From Roseomonas nitratireducens (GTDB lineage: Bacteria > Pseudomonadota > Alphaproteobacteria > Acetobacterales > Acetobacteraceae): a stretch of DNA of 42,780 nt. Each line of letters begins with the position of its first letter. Within the stretch, counting starts at the first letter, position 1. Below the pieces are notes generated by a model, which saw only the letters and a list, made by a program, of their open reading frames with translations, did not search any database and was not told where the DNA came from. The translations under genes and the position numbers were made by a program. Positions 16,840-25,137 of the stretch are shown piece by piece. Where the stretch lies: NCBI RefSeq assembly GCF_017813355.1, contig NZ_JAGIYZ010000029.1:1-42780 (forward strand). The letters run 5' to 3'.

Positions 16840-17441
16840 GCATCGCGATCCTCTTCCTGCTCTGCGCCGTCGGCCTGTTGTGGCTGGCCTGGCGGCGGCT
16901 GCGCGGCGTGCGGAGCGGGGACTGGGTCCGCGCCGAGGGCACGCGCCTGCGCGTCGCCGCCGCGCCGGGGACGGAGAAGGCGCTGGTCAGCCTCGAACGC
17001 GGCGGCGCGGTCGTGTTCGGCCCCGTGCCGGCGGAATGGGATCCGCCGGCGCCGGTGGCCCGGCTGCTCGCCGACGCGCCGGGGCCCGAGCCCGTCGCGC
17101 TGGCGCGTCCCGGCGGCTACCGCGTGCTCGGCACCGTCGACCTGGCCGGGGATGATCCGTTCGGCGCGGGCGATGCCGGCCTCACGGCCGCGCTGCACGA
17201 AGCCTGCGGCCACACGGCGCTGGTGCTCGCGCCGGCGGGCGGCACGGGCCTGCCCCTGCTGCTGCACGGCCTGCCGCAGGCGGCGCGCGGCAGCGCGGGC
17301 GGCATCGGCGTCGAGCAGTCCAAGCTCGACGCGCTGCTGCAGGCGACAGGCGATCCGCAGGGGATGCTCGTCGAGATCGAGCGCCGCCGCATCCGGCGCG
17401 GCGGCTGGGGCACGCGGCAGGCGGCGCTGGCCGCGCGCTGA
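16836..17441 (+). CDS. Membrane-anchored protein of unknown function, end of operon
   Basis: 201 residues with one N-terminal membrane segment (about 3-19), then a basic linker and a soluble domain. The soluble part alternates short hydrophobic strands with Gly/Ala turns (VAAAPGTEKALVSLERGG, YRVLGTVDLAG), suggesting a compact beta-rich fold. I recognise no family, and it does not look like DUF2491 (YjfK), the protein expected next to yjfL in E. coli. It is the last gene before the hairpin terminator at 17496. Confidence 0.74.
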   Translation: MSIAILFLLCAVGLLWLAWRRLRGVRSGDWVRAEGTRLRVAAAPGTEKALVSLERGGAVVFGPVPAEWDPPAPVARLLADAPGPEPVALARPGGYRVLGTVDLAGDDPFGAGDAGLTAALHEACGHTALVLAPAGGTGLPLLLHGLPQAARGSAGGIGVEQSKLDALLQATGDPQGMLVEIERRRIRRGGWGTRQAALAAR

Positions 17442-17495
17442 GCCTCATGCCAAGCGCATGAAGTTCCGACCTGCGGCCCGCCCGGCGTTTGAGGG

Positions 17496-17524
17496 GCACG
17501 AAGGTGAAACCTTCGTGCGCTTTT
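17496..17524 (+). terminator. Rho-independent terminator of the hyu/GspS operon
   Basis: Perfect 10-base stem (GCACGAAGGT 17496-17505 with ACCTTCGTGC 17509-17518), 3-base loop GAA, then GC and TTTT at 17521-17524. It lies 55 bases after the last plus-strand gene and just before the end of the convergent glpD gene. The T run follows only on the plus strand, so it mainly terminates the plus-strand operon. Confidence 0.9.
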
Positions 17525-17526
17525 GA

Positions 17527-19044
17527 TCAGCCCGCGGCGAAGCGCGCGGCGAGCGCGGCGCGGTCCTCCGCGCTCATGTGCAGGCCGAGCTTGCTGCGGC
17601 GCCAGAGCACGTCATCCGCGGTGGTCGCCCATTCCTCCCGCCGCATCCAGGCGAGTTCGCGCTCCGTCAGCCCGCCGCCGAGCGGCGCGCCGAGATCCTC
17701 CATCGCGCGCGCGCCATCCAGCATGGTGTCGAGGTCCGACCCATGCGTGCGCACCAGCCGGCGCAGCAGCCCCGCGGGCATCCAGGGATGGCGGCGCGCG
17801 GCCTCGGCCTCGAAGGCCGGCAGCCCGCCCGCGCCGAGCGCGCCGCCGGGCAGCGTCGCCGTCGCGGTCCAGGACAGGCCGGGGTGGCGGCCCAGCGCGC
17901 CGGCGAGTTTTTCCAGCGCTTCCTCCGCCAGCCGACGGTACGTGGTGATCTTGCCGCCGAGCACCGAGAGCAGCGGCGCCCCGCCCGCCGCATCCATCTC
18001 CAGCACGTAGTCGCGCGTGACGGCGGAGGCGTTCTCCGACCCGTCGTCATAGAGCGGGCGGACGCCGGAGAAGCGCCAGACCACGTCCTCCGGCCGCGGC
18101 GCCTGGCGGAACTGCCGGCCCACGGCGGCGCACAGGTAGGCGACCTCCTCCTCGCTGGCCGTCGCATCCCGCGCATCGCCCTCATGCGGCGTGTCGGTGG
18201 TGCCGATCAGGGAGAAGCGGCCTTCATAGGGAATGACGAAGACGACGCGGCGGTCGTCGTTCTGCAGCAGGTAGGCCTGCGCGCCGTCGTGCAGCGCGGG
18301 CACGACGATGTGGCTGCCCTTGATCAGCCGTATCCTGCCGCGCGGCTTCGTGCCCGACCGGCCGAGGCTGTCCAGCACCCAGGGCCCGGCCGCGTTGACC
18401 AGCGCGCGGGCGCGCAGCGTCAGCCGCGTCCCGTCCGACCGTTCCGCCGTGACGGTCCAGCCATCCGGGCCCCGCTCCGCGCCGACGAAGGCGGTGCGCG
18501 TCATGATGCGCGCGCCGCGCTTCGCGGCATCGCGCGCGTTGAGCAGCACGAGGCGCGAATCCTCCACCCAGCAGTCGGAATAGGCGAAGGCGTGGGCGAT
18601 GGCGGGCGAGAGCGGGCCGCCATAGGGATGGGTGCGGCAGTCGATCGCCTCATGCCCCGGCAGGCTGACGCGCCGCGCCAGCTGGTCGTACAGGAACAGC
18701 CCGGCGCGGATCATCCAGCGCGGCCGCATCTCCGGCCGGTGCGGCAGCACGAAGCGCATCGGCCAGACGATGTGCGGCGCGATGCGCAGCATCACCTCCC
18801 GCTCCGCCAGCGCTTCGCGCACCAGGCGGAACTCGTAGTTCTCGAGATAGCGCAGCCCGCCATGGATCAGCTTGGTGGAGGCCGAGGAGGTGGCCCCGGC
18901 CAGGTCCCCCCGTTCCAGCAATGCCACGGAGAAGCCGCGCCCCACCGCGTCGCGCGCGATGCCGCAGCCATTCACGCCGCCGCCGACCACGAGCAGGTCG
19001 ACCGGCGCTTCGGTTGGGGAGGAAGGGTGGGACGTCTCGGCCAT
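17527..19044 (-). CDS. glpD: Aerobic glycerol-3-phosphate dehydrogenase (FAD)
   Basis: 505 residues, the usual length of GlpD. The FAD-binding GGGVNGCGIARDAVGRG motif starts at residue 21. It is followed by RGDLAGATSSASTKLIHGG and LRYLENYEF, both diagnostic of the family, and by VVNAAGPW-like (LVNAAGPWVLD) and IGTTDTPHEGD motifs. The enzyme oxidises sn-glycerol 3-phosphate to dihydroxyacetone phosphate at the inner membrane and passes electrons to quinone. ATG at 19044 is chosen because it directly precedes the VDLLVVGGG strand; an upstream open frame lacks sense. No glpK or glpF is adjacent; the gene diverges from the ThDP enzyme with 85 bases between starts. Confidence 0.94.
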   Translation of the reverse strand: MAETSHPSSPTEAPVDLLVVGGGVNGCGIARDAVGRGFSVALLERGDLAGATSSASTKLIHGGLRYLENYEFRLVREALAEREVMLRIAPHIVWPMRFVLPHRPEMRPRWMIRAGLFLYDQLARRVSLPGHEAIDCRTHPYGGPLSPAIAHAFAYSDCWVEDSRLVLLNARDAAKRGARIMTRTAFVGAERGPDGWTVTAERSDGTRLTLRARALVNAAGPWVLDSLGRSGTKPRGRIRLIKGSHIVVPALHDGAQAYLLQNDDRRVVFVIPYEGRFSLIGTTDTPHEGDARDATASEEEVAYLCAAVGRQFRQAPRPEDVVWRFSGVRPLYDDGSENASAVTRDYVLEMDAAGGAPLLSVLGGKITTYRRLAEEALEKLAGALGRHPGLSWTATATLPGGALGAGGLPAFEAEAARRHPWMPAGLLRRLVRTHGSDLDTMLDGARAMEDLGAPLGGGLTERELAWMRREEWATTADDVLWRRSKLGLHMSAEDRAALAARFAAG

Positions 19045-19129
19045 GGCGCCAATCTGGCATGCCGCCGGCGCGGGACAACCGTCCATGCGGGGCCTTCCCG
19101 CCTCGGGCGGATCGGGCGAAGGTCGCGCC

Positions 19130-20734
19130 ATGGATGGGGACGGGATGCCGCGCACGGTCGCGGAGGGGTTGCTCGCGACGCTGGCCGCGCGCGGCACGCG
19201 GCGCATCTGGGGCGTTCCGGGGGGCGGGTCGTCGCTCGACCTGATCGCCGGCGCCGACCCGGCGGGGCTCGACTTCGTGCTGTGCCGGCACGAAGGCTCG
19301 GCCGCGATGATGGCGGTGGCCGATGCGGAACTGACCGGCGCGCCGGGGGTGGTGCTGACCACCAAGGGGCCGGGGCTGATGAACGCGGCCAATGGCCTTG
19401 CCTGCGCCACGCTGGAACGCGCGCCGGTGATGCTGGTCTCGGACGGCTTCACGCCGGCGCAGCTGGCCTACATCACGCACCAGGTCTTCGACCAGCGCGA
19501 CGCGACGGCGGCGGTGGTGAAGGGCTATGCGCGCGGGGAATCGGCCGCCGAGATCGGTGCGCTGCTCGACGACGCGGTCGCGGACCCGGCCGGCGCGGTG
19601 CATCTCGACCTCACCTCGGCGGCGGCCAAGCGCGTGATGCCCTTCGCCGTGCCTTACCCACGCGGCGCATCCGAGCCGGCCGATGTCGCGCCGGTCGCGG
19701 CCCTGCTCGCCGGCGCGCGGCGCCCGGTGATGGTGCTGGGGCTGGAAGCCGCGCGCATCGACGCAGCACCTGTCCGCGCGCTGGCCGAGGCGCTGGGCTG
19801 CCCGGTGCTCGCCACCTACAAGGCGAAGGGCGTGGTGCCGGACGGCCATCGGCTGTTCGTCGGGCTGTTCACTGGCGGCACGCTGGAAGCCGACTGCGTG
19901 GCGGCGGCGGATTTGATCCTGCTGGTCGGCCTCGATCCGGTGGAACTGATCCTGCAGCCCTGGCGGCACGCCGCACCGGTCGCAGAACTCGCGGCGCGAC
20001 CCTTCCCCGTGCACTACGTCACACCCGCGGCGGGTGCCTATGGCTGCCTCGCGACCTCCGTCGCGGCGCTACGCACCGGCGTGCGCGCGTCGGACTGGCG
20101 CGCGGAGGAGATCGCCGCGCATCGCGACACCATGCGCGCCGCGCTGGCCTGGCAGGGGCAGGGCGGCGTCGCCCCGCCGCGCATCGTGGAGATGGCCGCC
20201 GAGGCCGCCGCGCGCGCCGGGCGCCATCCGCGCGCGAGCGTCGATGCCGGCGCGCACATGTTCTCGGCCACCGCCTTCTGGCCCTGCCACGCGCCGCGCG
20301 ACCTGCTGATCTCGAACGGGCTCGCCAGCATGGGCTTTGCCCTGCCGGCCGCGATCGCCGCGGCGCTGCACGACCCGGCGCGCGGTGCCGTCGCCTTCAC
20401 CGGTGATGGCGGGCTGATGATGTGCCTCGCGGAACTCGCCACCGCCGCCGAACGGCGCGCGCGAATGGTCACCATCGTGTTCAACGACGGTGCGCTGTCG
20501 CTGATCGACGTGAAGCAGCAGCAGCGGCAATTGGCGCCGGAGGGCGTGCGCTGGCCGCGCGCGGATTTCGCCGCGGTGGCCGAAGGGCTCGGCGCGCGCG
20601 GCTTCCGCGCGGCGGATGAGGCGGCGCTGGCCGCGGCACTCGACGCCGCGCTGGCGCATGATGGGCCGAGCCTGGTCGACGTGCTGGTGGAACCCGCCGG
20701 ATACCTCCGGCAATTGCAGGCCATGCGCGGCTGA
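19130..20734 (+). CDS. Thiamine diphosphate-dependent enzyme, acetolactate-synthase-like
   Basis: 534 residues from the ATG at 19130 (GAAGG seven bases before; ATG at 19145 is an alternative). It has the three-domain layout of the ALS/BFDC superfamily: Pyr domain with RHEGSAAMMA (Glu55 activating ThDP), a central domain, and a PP domain with TGDGG (Gly425-Asp426-Gly427) leading to a ThDP/Mg site ending FND. Members decarboxylate 2-oxo acids and may ligate the product. It lacks an adjacent small regulatory subunit, so it is probably not the biosynthetic ALS. It is followed after 10 bases by a hyuB-hyuA pair, suggesting a catabolic pathway; substrate unknown. Confidence 0.87.
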   Translation: MDGDGMPRTVAEGLLATLAARGTRRIWGVPGGGSSLDLIAGADPAGLDFVLCRHEGSAAMMAVADAELTGAPGVVLTTKGPGLMNAANGLACATLERAPVMLVSDGFTPAQLAYITHQVFDQRDATAAVVKGYARGESAAEIGALLDDAVADPAGAVHLDLTSAAAKRVMPFAVPYPRGASEPADVAPVAALLAGARRPVMVLGLEAARIDAAPVRALAEALGCPVLATYKAKGVVPDGHRLFVGLFTGGTLEADCVAAADLILLVGLDPVELILQPWRHAAPVAELAARPFPVHYVTPAAGAYGCLATSVAALRTGVRASDWRAEEIAAHRDTMRAALAWQGQGGVAPPRIVEMAAEAAARAGRHPRASVDAGAHMFSATAFWPCHAPRDLLISNGLASMGFALPAAIAAALHDPARGAVAFTGDGGLMMCLAELATAAERRARMVTIVFNDGALSLIDVKQQQRQLAPEGVRWPRADFAAVAEGLGARGFRAADEAALAAALDAALAHDGPSLVDVLVEPAGYLRQLQAMRG

Positions 20735-20744
20735 GGAACGAACC

Positions 20745-22367
20745 ATGAGCGACTTCTCCGCCCTCCGCCTGGGCTCGGCCTGGCGGCGCATCGCCGGGCT
20801 GATGGACGAGGCGGCGCAGGATTTCGTCCGCACCTCCTTCTCCTCCGTCGTGCGGGACAATTGGGACCTGGCGATCGGGCTGATGGACAGCGAGGGGCGA
20901 CAATTCGCGCAATCCTCGCGCTCCGTGCCGTCTTTCGTCGGCACCATGCCGGTGACGCTCGGCCACATGCTGGCGCGCATCCCGCGCGCGCGGCTGCGGC
21001 CGGGCGACGTGCTGATCTCGAACGACGGCTATCTCGGCACCGGCCACCTGAACGACATCACGACGATCCGCCCGGTGTTCCGCGAGGGGCGCATCATCGC
21101 CTGGATCGGCGGCACCTTCCATTCGACCGACATCGGCGGCGCGCCGTCGGTCGAGGCGCGCGACGCGTGGGAGGAAGGGCTGACCATCCCCATCGCCCGC
21201 ATCCTCAAGGCGGGGGAGGAGAACGAGGACGTCATCGCCTTCCTCGAGGCGAATCTCCGCCAGCCCGACGAGACGCTGGGCGACATCCGCGCGCTGTTCG
21301 CGGTGTACGAACAGGCGGAGCGGCGGCTGTTCCGCATCCTGGCCGAGGAAGGGATCGGCGACCTCGATGCCCTGGCCGGCGAGATCTTCGCCCGGTCCGA
21401 GCGTAGCATGCGCGCGGCGATCGCCGCCGCCCCCGATGGCGAGGTGACGGACGAGGTCACGGCGGACGGCTTCGAGCACCCCGTCACGATCCGCCTCAGG
21501 CTCGCCATCGCCGGCGACGCGCTGACGCTCGACTTCACGGGGACGGACCCGCAGATCGCGCGGCCGGTGAACTCGCCGCTCAACTTCTCCCGCGCCTATT
21601 CCAACTACGCGGTGAAATGCGCCTTCGATCCGGAGACGCCGAACAACGATGGCTGCTTCCGCCCGATCCGGCTGATCGCGCCGGAAGGCTCCATCGTGAA
21701 CCCGCGCCGGCCCGCGCCGGTGTGGGGGCGGCACCTGACGGGGCACTACCTGCCGATCCTGGTGCTCGCCGCACTCGGGCGGCTGATCCCCGACCGCGTC
21801 ATCGCCGAAGGCGGCAGCCCGCTCTGGAACTGCTACTTCACCGGCGAACAGGCGGATGGCCGCCGCTACGTTCGGATGTTCTTCATGAATGGCGGCCATG
21901 GCGCGCTGCCGATGCGCGACGGGCCGGCCTGCCTGTCCTTCCCCTCCAACGTCGCGACGCAGCCGGTCGAGCAGTTCGAGAACGCGGTGCCCATGCTCAT
22001 CACCGAGAAGGAACTCATCCCGGATTCCGGCGGGGCGGGGCGCTTCCGCGGCGGGCTTTCGCAGCGCCTGACCTTCGAGGCGACGGGGCCGAAGCCGGTG
22101 ACCGTCACCTATCGCCATGAACGCGTCCGCCACCCGCCGCGCGGCATCCTGGGCGGCGCGGCGGGGCGCGGCGGGCGGGATCTGCTGAACGGCGCGCAGG
22201 TGGCGTCGAAGGCGCGGCTCGTCCTCGCGCCCGGCGATGCCATCACCTTCGAGACGCCGGGCGGAGGTGGCCTCGGCCCGCCGGGCGAACGCGACGCGGC
22301 GGCGCTCGCGCGCGACATCGCCGAGGGCTACGTCACGCCCGCCGGCGCCAAGGCGTACCGGCCATGA
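20745..22367 (+). CDS. hyuB: HyuB, hydantoinase/carboxylase-type subunit B (second copy)
   Basis: 540 residues from the ATG at 20745 with GAGGA seven bases upstream. It has the B-subunit motifs FVRTSFSSVVRDN, LISNDGYLGTGHLND, the FHSTDIGG histidine stretch and the glycine-rich end (ETPGGGGLGPPGERD). It differs clearly from the copy at 10248, for example SNDGYLGTGH in place of TNDPWKGTGH, so it is a separate paralogue with a probably different substrate. The stop overlaps hyuA by four bases. Its position after the ThDP enzyme suggests it acts on that pathway's product or precursor. Confidence 0.92.
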   Translation: MSDFSALRLGSAWRRIAGLMDEAAQDFVRTSFSSVVRDNWDLAIGLMDSEGRQFAQSSRSVPSFVGTMPVTLGHMLARIPRARLRPGDVLISNDGYLGTGHLNDITTIRPVFREGRIIAWIGGTFHSTDIGGAPSVEARDAWEEGLTIPIARILKAGEENEDVIAFLEANLRQPDETLGDIRALFAVYEQAERRLFRILAEEGIGDLDALAGEIFARSERSMRAAIAAAPDGEVTDEVTADGFEHPVTIRLRLAIAGDALTLDFTGTDPQIARPVNSPLNFSRAYSNYAVKCAFDPETPNNDGCFRPIRLIAPEGSIVNPRRPAPVWGRHLTGHYLPILVLAALGRLIPDRVIAEGGSPLWNCYFTGEQADGRRYVRMFFMNGGHGALPMRDGPACLSFPSNVATQPVEQFENAVPMLITEKELIPDSGGAGRFRGGLSQRLTFEATGPKPVTVTYRHERVRHPPRGILGGAAGRGGRDLLNGAQVASKARLVLAPGDAITFETPGGGGLGPPGERDAAALARDIAEGYVTPAGAKAYRP

Positions 22368-24433
22368 CCGCGCCCTGCCGCATCGGCGTCGACATCGGCG
22401 GCACCTTCACCGACTTCGTCCTCGCCGACGACCGCGACGGGTCGCTGCGCAACGAGAAGCTGCTGACCACGCCGCATGCGCCGGAGGAAGCGGTGCTGGA
22501 GGGCATCCGGCGCCTGCTCACCCGCCACGGCATCGCGCCCGGGCAGGTCGCGCATGTCATCCACGGCACCACGCTGGTTGCCAACGCGCTGATCGAGCGC
22601 CGCGGCGTGCCGACCGGGCTGGTCACGACGCAGGGCTTCCGCGACCTGGTCGAGATCGGCAGCGAGCTGCGCCACGACACCTACGACCTGTTCATGCAGG
22701 TGCCGCAGCCGCTGGTGCCGCGGCGCCATCGCCTCGGCGTGCCGGAGCGGATGCTGCCCGACGGCGCGGTGCGCGCCCCGCTGGACGAGGATGCGGCGCG
22801 GGAGGCCGCGCGGACGCTCGCCGCCGCCGGCGTGCGCGCCGTGGCCGTGTGCTTCCTGCACGCCTTCCGCAACCCGGCGCATGAACGCCGCATGGCGGAG
22901 ATCCTGGCCGAGGAGGCGCCGGGGCTGACCGTGTGCCTGTCCTCCGACCTGGTGCCGGAGATCGGGGAGGTGGAGCGCGCATCGACCACCATCTGCAACG
23001 CCTATGTGCTGCCGGTCTTCGAGACCTACGTCACGTGCCTCGCGGACGGGCTGCGCGGGCTTGGCCTGTCTGGCCCGCTCTACCTGATGCTGTCCGATGG
23101 CGGCACGGTGGGGGAGGCGACGGCGCGGCGGCATCCGATCCGCCTGGTGCAGTCCGGCCCGGCCGGCGGCGTGCGCGCGACGGCCTTGTACGGGCAGGCC
23201 GCCGGTGCGCCGGACATCCTTTGCTTCGACATGGGCGGCACCACTGCCAAGGCCTGCCTGATCGAAGGCGGAGAGCCGCTGCGCAGCCTCGATTTCGAGG
23301 TCGCGCGCGTCGATCGCTTCCGCAAGGGCAGCGGCCTGCCGCTGAAGGTGCCAGTGATCGAGATGATCGAGATTGGCGCCGGTGGTGGTTCCATCGCGCA
23401 GGTCGATCGCCTCGGCCTGATCCGCGTCGGGCCGGAGAGTGCCAGTTCCGATCCCGGCCCGGCCTGCTACGGGCTCGGCGGCACGCGGCCGACGGTGACG
23501 GATGCGGACCTCGTGCTCGGCTATCTCGGCGCGGGGTCCTTCCTGGGTGGCGACATGCGGCTCGACGTCGCGGCGGCGGAACGCGCCATCGAGGACCACC
23601 TCGCCAAGCCGCTCGGGCTGTCGGTGGTGGAAGCGGCCTGGGCGCTGCATGAGACGGTCAACGGCAACATGGCGCAGGCCGCCGCGATCCACGCGCTGGA
23701 AAAGGCGCGGCGGATCGAGGGCTACGCCATGGTGCCGATCGGCGGCGCGGGGCCCGTCCATGCGGCGCAGGTCTGCCGCAAGCTCGGCATCGCCACGCTG
23801 GTTGCACCCGCGGGGGCGGGCGTCGCTTCGGCCTTCGGGTTCCTCGCCTCCCCGGTTTCCTTCGCCTTCGTGCGCGGCTGGGTCGCGCCGCTCGCCACCC
23901 TCGACATGGCCGCACTCCGGGCGACCATCGCGGGGATGGAGGCGGAGGGCCTCGCCATGCTGGCGGAAGCGGGCGTCGCGGCATCGGACGCGACGCGCCG
24001 CGTGACCGGCGCGCTGCGCTATGTCGGCCAGGGCTTCCAGGTGGAGGCCGCGATCGACGCCGCGGCCATCGAGGCCGGCGACCGCGACGCGATGCGCGCG
24101 GCCTTCGAGGCCGAGTACAAGCGGCAATACGGGCGCACGGAACCCGCGCTGCCGGTCGAATGCGTGTCCTGGCAGGTGGTGGTCTCGGGGCCGGTGCCGG
24201 CGCTGCGGCTCGACGCGGCCGCCGCCACGCCCACCGCTTCGCGCAGCCGCCCCGCCTGGTTCCCCGAGGCCGGCGGCTTCGTCGACACGCCGGTGATCGA
24301 CCGCGCCGGGCTGCGCCCGGGTGAGGAAGTGGCCGGCCCCGCGCTGATCGAGGAACGCGAGAGCACGCTGGTGCTGCCCCCCGGCACCCGCGCGCGGCGC
24401 GACGCGGCGGGGAACCTGATCGTCAGCCTCTAG
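22364..24433 (+). CDS. hyuA: HyuA, hydantoinase/carboxylase-type subunit A (second copy)
   Basis: 689 residues. DIGGTFTDFV (10-19) and CFDMGGTTAK mark the ATP-binding ASKHA fold; EIGAGGGSIAQVD and a terminal VGQGFQVEAAI segment are typical of the A subunit. It partners the HyuB encoded just upstream. Here the order is B then A, opposite to the first pair, and with a different ThDP neighbour. The stop TAG (24431-24433) overlaps the convergent stop of the next gene, both contained in the palindrome CTAG at 24430-24433. Confidence 0.92.
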   Translation: MTAPCRIGVDIGGTFTDFVLADDRDGSLRNEKLLTTPHAPEEAVLEGIRRLLTRHGIAPGQVAHVIHGTTLVANALIERRGVPTGLVTTQGFRDLVEIGSELRHDTYDLFMQVPQPLVPRRHRLGVPERMLPDGAVRAPLDEDAAREAARTLAAAGVRAVAVCFLHAFRNPAHERRMAEILAEEAPGLTVCLSSDLVPEIGEVERASTTICNAYVLPVFETYVTCLADGLRGLGLSGPLYLMLSDGGTVGEATARRHPIRLVQSGPAGGVRATALYGQAAGAPDILCFDMGGTTAKACLIEGGEPLRSLDFEVARVDRFRKGSGLPLKVPVIEMIEIGAGGGSIAQVDRLGLIRVGPESASSDPGPACYGLGGTRPTVTDADLVLGYLGAGSFLGGDMRLDVAAAERAIEDHLAKPLGLSVVEAAWALHETVNGNMAQAAAIHALEKARRIEGYAMVPIGGAGPVHAAQVCRKLGIATLVAPAGAGVASAFGFLASPVSFAFVRGWVAPLATLDMAALRATIAGMEAEGLAMLAEAGVAASDATRRVTGALRYVGQGFQVEAAIDAAAIEAGDRDAMRAAFEAEYKRQYGRTEPALPVECVSWQVVVSGPVPALRLDAAAATPTASRSRPAWFPEAGGFVDTPVIDRAGLRPGEEVAGPALIEERESTLVLPPGTRARRDAAGNLIVSL

Positions 24434-25137
24434 CCGCCGAAGGCGCCCTGTCCCTCCGCCTCCGCCCAGGCGCGGAAGGCGGGCGAAGGCGCGACGCGTC
24501 CGGTCCGCATCAGGCCGAGCCACACCTCCGTCGCGCGCACGAAGGGGTTCACGCCGCGCGGCCAGATGGCGAGGCTCATCGCCTCCGCGATGCAGGGTTC
24601 CGGCGCGCCGGCGGCGTAGGCGGCCTCGATCTCCCGCGCCAGGCCCCAGGCATCGTCGCGCGCCGTCTGCGCGCCGATCAGCGCGAGCCGCGCCGTCGCT
24701 TCGTCGAGGTCCGTGCCGGCAAGAAGGGCGCGCGCCCCGGCGGCGTATTCGGCTTCCAGCGACAGGCCCGGCAGCCGTTCCGCCCAATGCGCGGCGAGCG
24801 TGGCGTAGGTGGCCGCACCCCGCGCCCAGGCGGCAAGGCGGAAGACCGCGGCGGCCTCGGCCTCCGTGCCGCCCGTTTCCATGAAGCGGTGCAGGTGGTG
24901 CGTGCCGACCGGTTCCTCGCAGGCCGACAGGATCGCGAGCCACACCACCTCCCGCGCATGGGCCGTCATGTGCCGCGGATCGATCGTCAGCGCGCGGTAC
25001 ATCGCCTCATAGGCGGCGTGCAGTTCCGGCAGCGCGGCGGCCATCGCACCATGATGCGGTAGCACATAGCCGCCGCGCGCCGCACGGATCGCCTCGATGC
25101 GCGCGCGGACCTGCTCGGGGCTCGGCGCGCCGGTCAC
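24430..25137 (-). CDS. AhpD/carboxymuconolactone-decarboxylase-fold protein with a single active-site Cys
   Basis: 235 residues from a GTG at 25137, which forms a GTGA overlap with the amidase stop. The helical pattern HAREVVWLAILSACEEPVGTHHLHRF followed by GGTEAEAAAVFRLAAW is that of the AhpD-like/CMD fold, and a second similar helical half follows. The classic peroxidase motif E-x-x-C-x-x-C-x3-H is not met: only one Cys (in SACEEP) is present, followed by HH. So peroxidase activity is unlikely; CMD-like or other chemistry is possible. Translationally coupled to the amidase, so probably part of the same pathway. Confidence 0.72.
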   Translation of the reverse strand: MTGAPSPEQVRARIEAIRAARGGYVLPHHGAMAAALPELHAAYEAMYRALTIDPRHMTAHAREVVWLAILSACEEPVGTHHLHRFMETGGTEAEAAAVFRLAAWARGAATYATLAAHWAERLPGLSLEAEYAAGARALLAGTDLDEATARLALIGAQTARDDAWGLAREIEAAYAAGAPEPCIAEAMSLAIWPRGVNPFVRATEVWLGLMRTGRVAPSPAFRAWAEAEGQGAFGG

